Positions 43,052-50,874 of a DNA stretch of 64,000 nt are shown here, piece by piece. The stretch's first letter is position 1. Every line of letters begins with the position of its first letter. The notes below the pieces were generated by a model. The model was given only the letters and a program-made list of their open reading frames with translations. It was not told the origin of the DNA and ran no database searches. A program made the position numbers and the translations under genes. This DNA comes from JAKFEE01 sp036675815. Its GTDB lineage: Bacteria; Pseudomonadota; Alphaproteobacteria; Rhodospirillales; Magnetospirillaceae. The DNA lies in contig JAKFEE010000055.1 in assembly GCA_036675815.1 (NCBI GenBank), positions 124,001 to 188,000 on the forward strand, given 5' to 3'.

Positions 43052-44368
43052 ATGAGTGTTCAGGCGACGGCCACCTACATGTACCAGCCAGACTTGGAAA
43101 CGATGCCGCGTGACGAGCTGGCGGCGCTGCAGCTCGAGCGCCTGCGTTGGACCCTGCGGCACGTCTACGACAACGTTCCCCATTATCGCCGCAAGTTCGA
43201 TGAACATGGCGTCACGCCGGACGATCTGCAACGTTTGGCCGATTTGGCGCGCTTTCCCTTTACGGTGAAGAACGACCTGCGCGACAATTACCCGTTCGGC
43301 CTGTTCGCCATGCCGCGTGAACAGGTGGTGCGCCTGCATGCATCGTCCGGCACCACCGGCAAGCCGACGGTGGTCGGCTATACCCAGCGCGATCTCGACG
43401 TCTGGTCCGATCTGATGGCGCGTGGCTTGGCGGCAGCCGGGGCCCGGCCCGGCGACGTCGCGCACAATGCCTACGGCTATGGCCTGTTCACCGGTGGCCT
43501 GGGATTCCATTACGGCTCCGAGCGCCTGGGAGCGACGGTCACCCCGATGTCGGGCGGCAATACCGAGAAGCAGATCGGCCTCATCCAGGATTTCGGTGCC
43601 AGCGTGCTGCTGTCGACGCCGTCCTATGCCCTCAACATCGCCGAACTGGCGGAGAAGGAAGGGGTCGACCTGAAGAACGGCCCGCTGCGGGTCGGGGTGT
43701 TTGGTGGAGAGCCGTGGTCGGATGCCATGCGGGCGCAACTCGATGAGCGCCTGGGCATCCGCGCGGTCGACTGCTATGGCCTGTCGGAGATCATGGGGCC
43801 GGGCGTCGCCATGGAATGCGAGCACCGCTGCGGTCTGCACGGCTGGGAGGACGCCTTCCTGTTCGAGGTTGTCGACCCCGAGACCATGCAGCCCCTGCCG
43901 ATGGGCGAAAGCGGCGAGCTGGTGATCACGACGCTGGCCAAGGAAGCGTTGCCGATGATCCGCTATCGCACGCGCGACATCACGCGCCTCACCGCCGAGC
44001 CCTGCGCCTGCGGCCGCACCCATGTGCGCATCCTGCGCGTCACCGGGCGCAATGACGACATGCTGATCATCCGCGGCGTCAACATCTATCCGTCGCAGGT
44101 CGAATCGGTGCTGGTCGGCTTCGCCGACATCGAGCCGCACTATCAGCTGGTGGTGACCCGCGAGGGGATTCTCGACCACCTGACCGTGGAGGTCGAGGCA
44201 TCGCCGGTGCTGCCGGACTGGGATTACGGGCGCGTCGCCAAGGCGATCCAGCACCACATCAAATCGCTGCTGGGCGTCACCTGCGTCGCGGTGCTGAAGG
44301 CGCCGGGCGAGATTCCTCGATCGCTGGGCAAGGCGGTGCGGGTCAAGGACATGCGCGCCAAGAACTAG
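43052..44368 (+). CDS. paaK: Phenylacetate-CoA ligase
   Basis: Activates phenylacetate (or a related aryl acid) to its CoA thioester with ATP. The 438-residue product has the adenylate-forming P-loop ASSGTTGKPTVVGYTQ near residue 94. It also has YGLSEIMGPGVAMEC, the AMP-binding MIRYRTRDITRL and the C-terminal domain with GRNDDMLIIRGVNIYPSQVE and a late GKAVRVKD lysine. The length is typical. No other phenylacetate genes are nearby. Orphan PaaK genes often serve arylpyruvate metabolism along with ferredoxin oxidoreductases, so the true substrate may differ. Confidence 0.93.
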   Translation: MSVQATATYMYQPDLETMPRDELAALQLERLRWTLRHVYDNVPHYRRKFDEHGVTPDDLQRLADLARFPFTVKNDLRDNYPFGLFAMPREQVVRLHASSGTTGKPTVVGYTQRDLDVWSDLMARGLAAAGARPGDVAHNAYGYGLFTGGLGFHYGSERLGATVTPMSGGNTEKQIGLIQDFGASVLLSTPSYALNIAELAEKEGVDLKNGPLRVGVFGGEPWSDAMRAQLDERLGIRAVDCYGLSEIMGPGVAMECEHRCGLHGWEDAFLFEVVDPETMQPLPMGESGELVITTLAKEALPMIRYRTRDITRLTAEPCACGRTHVRILRVTGRNDDMLIIRGVNIYPSQVESVLVGFADIEPHYQLVVTREGILDHLTVEVEASPVLPDWDYGRVAKAIQHHIKSLLGVTCVAVLKAPGEIPRSLGKAVRVKDMRAKN

Positions 44369-44404
44369 GTGGCAAAACGCTAGAGAAATGGCGGCGCCTC
44401 AGGG

Positions 44405-44433
44405 TTGACACATGCCAAGTCAGCCCGTATGGT
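44405..44433 (+). promoter_or_regulatory. Housekeeping promoter of rpmJ
   Basis: Perfect TTGACA (44405-44410), a 17-base spacer and TATGGT (44428-44433), 42 bases before the rpmJ ATG. A strong housekeeping-type promoter. Confidence 0.8.
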
Positions 44434-44475
44434 CGCCGCCTCATTGACGGTCTCGGTCGGCAAGGACGTTTGGTT

Positions 44476-44601
44476 ATGAAAGTTCGCAATTCTCTGAAGT
44501 CGGCCAAGCTGCGCGACAAGAACTGCCGTGTCGTGCGCCGCAAGGGCCGCGTCTACGTGATCAACAAGACCAACCCGCGGTTCAAGGCCCGTCAGGGCTG
44601 A
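44476..44601 (+). CDS. rpmJ: 50S ribosomal protein L36 (zinc-free, 41 residues)
   Basis: Small 23S rRNA-binding ribosomal protein. The 41 residues (MKVRNSLKSAKLRDKNCRVV, then RKGRVYVINKTNPRFKARQG) match the alphaproteobacterial form, which is longer than the 37-38-residue type and lacks the Cys/His zinc ligands: only one Cys is present. It has its own promoter and terminator, being outside the main ribosomal operon as usual for this form. Confidence 0.96.
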   Translation: MKVRNSLKSAKLRDKNCRVVRRKGRVYVINKTNPRFKARQG

Positions 44602-44621
44602 AGACCGCGTCAGGGTTTGCG

Positions 44622-44652
44622 AAGAGCGGGGCGATGGCCCCGCTCTTGTCGT
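44622..44652. terminator. Terminator between rpmJ and the YihY gene
   Basis: A perfect 11-bp stem (AAGAGCGGGGC at 44622-44632 with its complement at 44637-44647), a GATG loop, then GTCGTTT on the plus strand. It lies between converging genes and may serve both. Confidence 0.85.
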
Positions 44653-44653
44653 T

Positions 44654-45628
44654 TCAGCCCTTGCCTTCGCCGACGGTGTCGGCGGCATGGGCGCCGCGGC
44701 GGCCAAGCGGCTGCTCGCCGCCCTTGGTCGTGTCGCGCTGCGTCTGGCGCTCGACCTCGGCATTGACTTCGGCGCCGATCACCACGGCATAGGCCGAGAC
44801 GAACAGCCACATCATCAGCACCACCACCGCCGATAACGTGCCGTAGGTCTCGTTATAGCTGCCGAACTTGCCGGCGTAGACCGAGAAGGCGATCGACCCC
44901 AGGAGCCACAGCGCCGTGCCGACGAAGGCGCCGGGGCTGGCCCAACTCCAGCGCGGCTCGTCGCGACTCGGTGCATAGCTGTAAATGACCGCCAGCGCGA
45001 CCACCGCCAGGATGAACAGCAGGGGCCAGCGCGCCAACTGAATGGTCCAGCGCAGCCAATCGGGAAGCTCGAAAAGGCCGATGACCGCCGGTACGCCCGC
45101 GACGATGGCCAGCGCGACGAACAGCACCACCATCATTCCCAGGGTCAGGCCCAGAGCCACCGCGGTCAAGCGAACAAAACCGCGCTTCTCTTCCTCGTCG
45201 TAGGCGATGTTCAAGGCGGTTATCAGCGCGTTCATTCCCTTGGCCGCAGACCATAATGCGATGGCCAAGGCAATGAGCAGGCTGACGCCGAGGGCACCGG
45301 TCGAGGCACTCGCGACCCTATGCAGTTGCTGGGAAAACAGGGTGCGGGCCTCGGCGGGCATCACGCCGGTCAGGGCGGCCATCTGGGCCTCGACCTGGGT
45401 GGGGCTGGCGACCAGACCATAGATCGAGACGAAGGCGGCCAACGCCGACGGCAATGCCAGCAGGGCATAGAAGGCGACGCCCGCGGCCACGATCGACAGG
45501 TTGTCGTGGCTGGCTTCGTCCTTGACGCGCCAGGCGACGTCCTTCCATCCGGATGCGGGGATTTCCGTCGGCTGCCGGGCGTGACGGCCACGCGCGTCGG
45601 CGCCGCGGGCTGCAGGTTGGGGGGCCAT
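44654..45628 (-). CDS. YihY/BrkB family inner-membrane protein
   Basis: A 324-residue protein with six hydrophobic segments and the BrkB hallmarks: DNLSIVAAGVAFYALLALPSALAAFVSIY near residue 45, IALWSAAKGMNALITALNIAYDEEEKRGF near 130, and a late YNETYGTLSAVVVLMMWLFVSAYAVVIGAEVNAEVE segment. Once annotated as RNase BN, the family has no proven enzyme activity. GAGGAG supports the ATG at 45628. It follows the holin-like gene by 10 bases and probably shares the EcfG-type promoter, suggesting a stress-related envelope role. Confidence 0.9.
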   Translation of the reverse strand: MAPQPAARGADARGRHARQPTEIPASGWKDVAWRVKDEASHDNLSIVAAGVAFYALLALPSALAAFVSIYGLVASPTQVEAQMAALTGVMPAEARTLFSQQLHRVASASTGALGVSLLIALAIALWSAAKGMNALITALNIAYDEEEKRGFVRLTAVALGLTLGMMVVLFVALAIVAGVPAVIGLFELPDWLRWTIQLARWPLLFILAVVALAVIYSYAPSRDEPRWSWASPGAFVGTALWLLGSIAFSVYAGKFGSYNETYGTLSAVVVLMMWLFVSAYAVVIGAEVNAEVERQTQRDTTKGGEQPLGRRGAHAADTVGEGKG

Positions 45629-45638
45629 GTTTCGCTCC

Positions 45639-46034
45639 TCAGCTGCCACGAAACTGCTCGCGGGCGAAGGCGGCGTCGTCGCGCAGGGTCCTTACGGTGC
45701 GCTCGGGCTTGAGGTGGGTCAGGCGGAACTTGCCATAGCCGCCGGCGAGAAACAGCAGGCCGATGATGAGAACGACGCCGCCGACGATCAACGCCGCCGC
45801 CCAGGTGGGCAGGACCAGGGCAATGGCGAAGGCCGCCGCCGCCAGCAGGAACAGCAGCGCGGCAAAGGCCAGCAATCCGCCAATGGCCATGTAGATGGCG
45901 CCACTTCCCAGATCCGACGCTTTCTGCGACAGCTCGGCACGCGCCAGCTCCATCTCCTTTCGGAAAAGCAGCGAAATATCGGTCATCAGGGTGGTGAACA
46001 GATGGGTGATGGAGAGGCCACCATTATTGGGCAT
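45639..46034 (-). CDS. Holin-like (phage_holin_3_6/DUF1469) membrane protein
   Basis: A 131-residue protein with two adjacent transmembrane helices (about 49-72 and 80-101), preceded by an amphipathic LFRKEMELARAELSQKASDLG segment and followed by a short basic tail. The layout is that of the actinobacterial-holin/YqjE-like stress family. There is no phage context. It is the first gene of a pair with YihY and lies downstream of an EcfG-like promoter. Confidence 0.85.
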   Translation of the reverse strand: MPNNGGLSITHLFTTLMTDISLLFRKEMELARAELSQKASDLGSGAIYMAIGGLLAFAALLFLLAAAAFAIALVLPTWAAALIVGGVVLIIGLLFLAGGYGKFRLTHLKPERTVRTLRDDAAFAREQFRGS

Positions 46035-46072
46035 GTTGATCTCCTGCGTTCGGCTGGTGGGTCGCTAAACCG

Positions 46073-46098
46073 AACAATCACCTTGCATTGCAGGTTCC
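46073..46098 (-). promoter_or_regulatory. Sigma-EcfG-like promoter of the holin-like/YihY pair
   Basis: On the minus strand GGAAC (46098-46094, extended GGAACC) and TGTT (46076-46073) are separated by 17 bases. The -10 differs from the CGTT consensus by one base. It lies about 40 bases before the gene start. Confidence 0.6.
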
Positions 46099-46158
46099 AA
46101 ACGCACATGGCGGAGGCACTGCAGGCACATTGCCACACCGCCGTCCGGCCCTGTAATG

Positions 46159-46169
46159 TGGTCATACCA
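46159..46169 (+). promoter_or_regulatory. FCD/GntR-type operator before glcD
   Basis: TGGT-CAT-ACCA at 46159-46169 is an exact TGGTnnnACCA dyad, the general FadR-subfamily operator form, 20 bases before the glcD ATG. The FCD regulator at 52455-53192 is the obvious candidate. The site is seen; binding is inferred. Confidence 0.65.
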
Positions 46170-46188
46170 ATGATGCGGCGAGATTTGC

Positions 46189-47676
46189 ATGCTCATGCCC
46201 CAGCCAGATCACGCGGTAATCGAACGGCGGTTGCAGATCGCCGGGGATCTGCGCGCGATCGTCCCCGACGGCGTGATCACCGACATCGACGAACTCCGCC
46301 CCTATGAATGCGACGGGCTCACCGTTTACCGGCAGTTGCCGATGATTGTGGCGTTGCCCGCCGACACCGGCCAGGTGTCGCGCCTCCTGGCCTACTGCCA
46401 CGCCCACGGCGTGAAGGTCGTCCCTCGCGGTGCGGGCACCTCGCTGTCCGGCGGGGCGCTGCCGCTGGCGGATGCGGTCACGCTCGGTCTCAGCCGCTTC
46501 AACCGCATCATCGACATCGATTGGGACAATCGCTGTGTCGTCGCCCAACCCGGGGTGACCAACCTCGCCATCACCCGTGCCGTGGAGAATCGCGGCTTCT
46601 ACTATGCGCCCGATCCGTCCAGCCAGATTGCCTGCTCGATCGGCGGGAACGTCGCCGAGAATGCCGGCGGCGTGCACTGCCTGAAGTACGGCCTGACCAC
46701 CAACAACCTGCTGGGGCTCGAGATGGTCCTGATGGACGGCACTGTCGTCCGACTGGGCGGGCGTCATCAGAGTGACGGTGACGGCTACGACCTGATGGGG
46801 GTGGTCACCGGGTCGGAAGGTCTGTTGGGGGTGATTACCGAGGTCACCGTGCGGATCCTGCGCCGACCCGAGACACTGCGCGCCCTGCTGATGGGCTTTC
46901 CCTCCAACGAGAGCGCCGGCGACTGCGTGGCGGCGATCATCGCCGATGGGATCATTCCCGCCGGGCTCGAAATGATGGACCGTCCCGCCATCCATGCCGC
47001 CGAGGATTTCGTTGGCGCCGGCTATCCGCGCGACGTCGCGGCGCTCTTGATCTGTGAGCTGGACGGACCGGCGGCCGAGGTGGACTTTCTCGTCGCCCGT
47101 GTCGAGGCCACGGCCCGGCACTGCGGTGCCGTCACCGTGCGCGCCAGCGCCAGCGAGGAAGAGCGGCAGCTTTTCTGGGCGGGGCGCAAGGCGGCCTTTC
47201 CGGCCGTCGGGCGCATTTCGCCCGACTATCTATGCATGGACGGCACCATCCCGCGGGCGCGGCTGGCCGAAGTCCTGCGCCGCATGGCCGAGTTGTCGCG
47301 GCACTATGGCTTGCGCGTCGCCAACGTCTTCCACGCCGGCGATGGCAATCTGCACCCGCTGATCCTGTTCGACGCCAATCGGCCCGGCGAAGTGGAGCGG
47401 GCCGAAGCGTTCGGCGCCGACATCCTGAAGCTCTGCGTCGAGGTCGGCGGCGTCCTGACGGGAGAGCATGGTGTCGGCGTCGAAAAACGTGACCTGATGC
47501 CGACGATGTTCAGTGATGCCGACCTCGCGCAGCAACAGCGGCTGAAATGTGCCTTCGATCCGGCCCAATTGCTCAATCCGGGCAAGGTCTTCCCGCAGCT
47601 GCATCGCTGCGCCGAACTGGGCCGGCTGCGTGTGAGCGGCGGACAACTGCCGTTTCCCGACTTGCCCAGGTTCTAA
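46189..47676 (+). CDS. glcD: Glycolate oxidase FAD-linked subunit GlcD
   Basis: Oxidises glycolate (or D-lactate) to glyoxylate at a flavin. The 495-residue product has the FAD-binding PCMH domain (VVPRGAGTSLSGGALPLADAVTLGLSRFNRIID, then ACSIGGNVAENAGGVHCLKYGLTTNNLLGLE) and a C-terminal FAD-oxidase domain with FHAGDGNLHPLILFD and EVGGVLTGEHGVGVEKRDLM. The length matches GlcD. A second ATG at 46195 is possible. It is the first gene of glcDEF. Confidence 0.95.
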   Translation: MLMPQPDHAVIERRLQIAGDLRAIVPDGVITDIDELRPYECDGLTVYRQLPMIVALPADTGQVSRLLAYCHAHGVKVVPRGAGTSLSGGALPLADAVTLGLSRFNRIIDIDWDNRCVVAQPGVTNLAITRAVENRGFYYAPDPSSQIACSIGGNVAENAGGVHCLKYGLTTNNLLGLEMVLMDGTVVRLGGRHQSDGDGYDLMGVVTGSEGLLGVITEVTVRILRRPETLRALLMGFPSNESAGDCVAAIIADGIIPAGLEMMDRPAIHAAEDFVGAGYPRDVAALLICELDGPAAEVDFLVARVEATARHCGAVTVRASASEEERQLFWAGRKAAFPAVGRISPDYLCMDGTIPRARLAEVLRRMAELSRHYGLRVANVFHAGDGNLHPLILFDANRPGEVERAEAFGADILKLCVEVGGVLTGEHGVGVEKRDLMPTMFSDADLAQQQRLKCAFDPAQLLNPGKVFPQLHRCAELGRLRVSGGQLPFPDLPRF

Positions 47677-47687
47677 GGGAGGCCCTG

Positions 47688-48890
47688 GTGACCGCCACGA
47701 TTTTTCGCCCCACGGATGAACGGCAGGTCGAGGACGTGGTGGCCTGGGCCTGTGGCACACGGACGCCGCTGGAAGTCGTCGGCGGCGGCAGCAAGCGGCG
47801 GCTGGGGCGCCCGGTGCAGGCGGCACACACATTGGAAACCGCGGCACTGTCGGGGCTCGAACTCTACGAACCCAATGAATTGGTGATGACGGCCAAGGCG
47901 GGAACGCCGCTCGCCGAAATCGAAGCGATGCTGGCCGCACATGGCCAGCGGCTGGCGTTCGAGCCGCCCGATTATGGGCCGCTGCTCGGCGAGGCGGCCG
48001 GGCAGGGCACCATCGCCGGGGCCTTTGCCTGCAATCTGGGCGGACCGGTGCGGCTGTCGGCCGGTGCCGCGCGCGATCATATCCTGGGGGTGCGCTGCGT
48101 GTCGGGCCGAGGCGAGCCGTTCAAGGCCGGCGGTCGCGTGGTCAAGAACGTCACCGGGTTCGACTTGTCGAAGCTGGTGGCCGGCTCCTACGGCACGCTG
48201 GCGGTCATCACCGCCGTGTCGTTCAAGGTGGTGCCGCGCCCCGACAAGGCTCGCACCGTACTTATCCACGGCCTGGATATGGCGACGGCGGTGCGCGCGA
48301 TGACGCAGGCGCTGCAGAGCAGCCACGAGATTTCGGGAGCTGCATGCCTGCCACCGGCGCATGCCGTTGCGTCGCCTGTTTCTTGCGTGGCCGAGGCCGG
48401 TGGCTCGATAACGGCGATCCGCCTCGAGGGGCCGGGTCCTTCGGTCGTTTACCGCTGTGCCGCCCTGCGCTCGGAGCTCGGCACGTTTGGTCATACCGAG
48501 GAATTGCATAGCGCCAATTCGGCTGCGCTTTGGCGCAGTATTCGCGACGTGCAGCCGTTTGTCGGCGACCCGCGCGCGGTCTGGCGGATAGCGGTGCCCC
48601 CTGCGGCCGCACCGTCATTGGTCGGAAGCATCGATGCCGAGTTCTTTTTCGATCGTGGCGGCGGCCAAGTCTGGGTGGCCGCCGCGGAGTCGGAAGGCGA
48701 CGCCTTAACGGCAGCGGCGACCGTGGCCGGCGGTGCGGCAACGCTCGTTCGCGCTCCATCCGCCTTGCGCGCGCATGTCGATGTGTTCCAGCCGCTGGCC
48801 GAGCCGCTGCGGCTATTGACCCGGCGCGTGAAGGAGGCCTTCGATCCCCATCATATCCTCAATCCCGGCCGCATGTACCCCGGCCTCTGA
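47688..48890 (+). CDS. glcE: Glycolate oxidase FAD-binding subunit GlcE
   Basis: Second flavoprotein-like subunit of glycolate oxidase, 400 residues. The N-terminal FAD-binding domain is visible (ELVMTAKAGTPLAEIEAMLAAHGQRLAFEP, FACNLGGPVRLSAGAARDHILGV). The C-terminal part is shorter than in GlcD and ends FDPHHILNPGRMYPGL. The start is a GTG at 47688 with AAGGGAGG just before it and the family's TATIFRPTDERQVE opening. Confidence 0.92.
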   Translation: MTATIFRPTDERQVEDVVAWACGTRTPLEVVGGGSKRRLGRPVQAAHTLETAALSGLELYEPNELVMTAKAGTPLAEIEAMLAAHGQRLAFEPPDYGPLLGEAAGQGTIAGAFACNLGGPVRLSAGAARDHILGVRCVSGRGEPFKAGGRVVKNVTGFDLSKLVAGSYGTLAVITAVSFKVVPRPDKARTVLIHGLDMATAVRAMTQALQSSHEISGAACLPPAHAVASPVSCVAEAGGSITAIRLEGPGPSVVYRCAALRSELGTFGHTEELHSANSAALWRSIRDVQPFVGDPRAVWRIAVPPAAAPSLVGSIDAEFFFDRGGGQVWVAAAESEGDALTAAATVAGGAATLVRAPSALRAHVDVFQPLAEPLRLLTRRVKEAFDPHHILNPGRMYPGL

Positions 48891-48899
48891 CGCGATCCG

Positions 48900-50180
48900 A
48901 TGCAAACCAATTTCACCCTCGCGCAACTTGCCGACCCCAAGGTCGCCGTCGCCGACACCATCATCCGCAAATGCGTGCATTGCGGCTTTTGCACGGCGAC
49001 ATGCCCGACCTACGTGTTACGCGGCGATGAAAACGACAGCCCACGCGGCCGCATCTACCTGATCAAACAGACGCTGGAAAGCGGACAACCGCCGTCCGCA
49101 GCGGTGACCCTGCACGTCGACCGGTGCCTGTCCTGCCTGTCATGCATGACCACCTGCCCATCGGGCGTGGATTACATGCACCTGATCGACATCGCGCGCA
49201 CCCGTATCGAGGCCGGCTATCGACGGCCTTGGGCCGATCGGCTACTGCGGCGAATGCTCGGTGCCGTCCTGCCCCATCCCCGCCGGTTCCGCGCGGTGAT
49301 GGTATTGGCCTGGATGGCGAAACCGCTGGGGCTGGTGCTGCCGCAGGGCCGGCTTGCGGCAATGCTCGCGCTGGCCCCGGTCGGCACGGCGGCAGCGCCG
49401 TTGCGGCCGCAGGTTTTCCCGGCGCAGGGGCAGCGGCGGATGCGGGTGGCGCTGCTGGCAGGGTGCGTCCAACAAGTCATCGCCGCCAACATCAATGCCG
49501 CGACCATTCGGCTGCTCACGCGCCACGGCTGTGAGGTCGTGATCGCCGCCGGCGCCGGGTGCTGCGGCGCCTTGACCCATCATCTCGGCCGCGAGGATGA
49601 GGCACGGTCGTTTGCCCGCCGAAATATCGCCGCGTGGTTGCGCGAACGCGACCGGCACGGTCTCGACGCCATCATCGTCAATGCTTCGGGTTGCGGCACG
49701 GTGCTCAAGGACTATGGCCACATGCTGCGCCAGGATCCGCACTGGGCCGAAGGAGCGGCTGCGGTGGCCGCCCTGGCCAAGGACGTCAGCGAAGTCATGG
49801 CAGCGCTGGGGCTGCAGCCGGGCGTGGTGGGCGAGGGCACGGTGGTCGCCTACCATGCTGCCTGCTCGCTGCAACATGGACAACGCATACGCCAGGCGCC
49901 GCAGACGCTGCTGAACGATGCCGGATTCGTCGTACGCGAACCCGCCGAGGGCCATCTGTGCTGTGGTTCGGCAGGCGTCTACAACATTCTCGAGCCGGTG
50001 ATGGCGCGCCAACTGCGCGAGCGCAAGGCCGGCGCGATCGAGGACACCGGGCCGCAAATCATCGCCGCCGGAAATGTCGGCTGCATTCTGCAGATTGCCG
50101 GCGGCACGCGCCTGCCGGTGGTGCATACGGTGGAGCTGCTCGACTGGGCTACCGGCGGCCCCCGCCCAAGCGGGCTATAA
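48900..50180 (+). CDS. glcF: Glycolate oxidase iron-sulfur subunit GlcF
   Basis: Carries electrons from the flavin subunits to the membrane. The 426-residue product has two 4Fe-4S motifs, CVHCGFCTATCPTY near residue 23 and CLSCLSCMTTCPSGVD near 75. Two CCG-domain cysteine repeats follow (GAGCCGALTHHLG and GHLCCGSAGVYN). It follows glcE by 9 bases. With GlcDE it forms the classical three-part complex that feeds glyoxylate to central metabolism. Confidence 0.95.
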   Translation: MQTNFTLAQLADPKVAVADTIIRKCVHCGFCTATCPTYVLRGDENDSPRGRIYLIKQTLESGQPPSAAVTLHVDRCLSCLSCMTTCPSGVDYMHLIDIARTRIEAGYRRPWADRLLRRMLGAVLPHPRRFRAVMVLAWMAKPLGLVLPQGRLAAMLALAPVGTAAAPLRPQVFPAQGQRRMRVALLAGCVQQVIAANINAATIRLLTRHGCEVVIAAGAGCCGALTHHLGREDEARSFARRNIAAWLRERDRHGLDAIIVNASGCGTVLKDYGHMLRQDPHWAEGAAAVAALAKDVSEVMAALGLQPGVVGEGTVVAYHAACSLQHGQRIRQAPQTLLNDAGFVVREPAEGHLCCGSAGVYNILEPVMARQLRERKAGAIEDTGPQIIAAGNVGCILQIAGGTRLPVVHTVELLDWATGGPRPSGL

Positions 50181-50276
50181 CGGGCTTGGGTGGTATTTCC
50201 CTTAGGGGACTTCCCATCCATCCGCACCGGCGTGGCGTCCTTGGCGGGCAAGGAGCGACTCGCCACATGCCAGTCG

Positions 50277-50846
50277 ATGCTGCGGATCCTCATGGCTTTG
50301 CTGATGGCGCTTTCGGTCGCCGGCGCGTCCTGCTCGGAACGGCCGCCGCGGCAGGAGGCGCACGCCGCCGCAGACATGGATCAGCTGTTCCAGCGCCTGC
50401 AGAGCGCAGGCGATCCCCACGAAGCCCAGATGATCGAGGCGGCCATCCTGGCCGGATGGTCAAGCTCGGGGGATGTGCAGGTGGACGAGTTGATGCTCGA
50501 GGGGATCGAAGCCGTCAACGAGGCCGACATCGATGCCGCGCTTGCCGCCTTTGACCAAGTGGTGCGACGGGCGCCAAGGTTCGCCGAAGGCTGGAATATG
50601 CGCGCGATGGTGTATTGGCTGAGGGATGATTATGAGCCTGCCGTCGCCGATCTGTCGCACGTGCTGATGATCGAGCCGCGCCACTACGTGGCCCTCAATC
50701 TGCTTGGGCGCATCTTCGTCGAGACTGGCGATCCACGTACGGCGGTGCGGGTCTTCGAGGAGGCGCTGAAGATCAACCCCTATCTCGAAGACGCGCTATT
50801 GCAGGTCGAAGAGCTGCGCGACGAGGTTGCCGGCTTGCCGATCTGA
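50277..50846 (+). CDS. TPR-repeat lipoprotein
   Basis: A 189-residue protein with a signal peptide (MLRILMALLMALSVAGASC) whose AGAS-C lipobox places the acylated Cys near residue 20. About four TPR helix pairs then follow from residue 75 (INEADIDAALAAFDQVVRRAPRFAEGWN, then AVADLSHVLMIEPRHYVALNLLG and AVRVFEEALKINPYLEDAL). It resembles periplasmic TPR proteins involved in complex assembly. It lies just after glcF on the same strand, 96 bases on. The start is inferred from the lipobox; no strong ribosome site is evident. Confidence 0.82.
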   Translation: MLRILMALLMALSVAGASCSERPPRQEAHAAADMDQLFQRLQSAGDPHEAQMIEAAILAGWSSSGDVQVDELMLEGIEAVNEADIDAALAAFDQVVRRAPRFAEGWNMRAMVYWLRDDYEPAVADLSHVLMIEPRHYVALNLLGRIFVETGDPRTAVRVFEEALKINPYLEDALLQVEELRDEVAGLPI

Positions 50847-50874
50847 CGCGCGCGGGCTTCCGCAGCGACGCCGA

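Noticed and set aside
43052..44368. A phenylacetate catabolic cluster
   Set aside because: Only paaK is present; no paaABCDE, paaZ or paaF-like genes adjoin it.
45639..46034. Prophage holin as a sign of a prophage
   Set aside because: There are no other phage genes nearby. The protein matches the chromosomal YqjE/DUF1469-type stress family.
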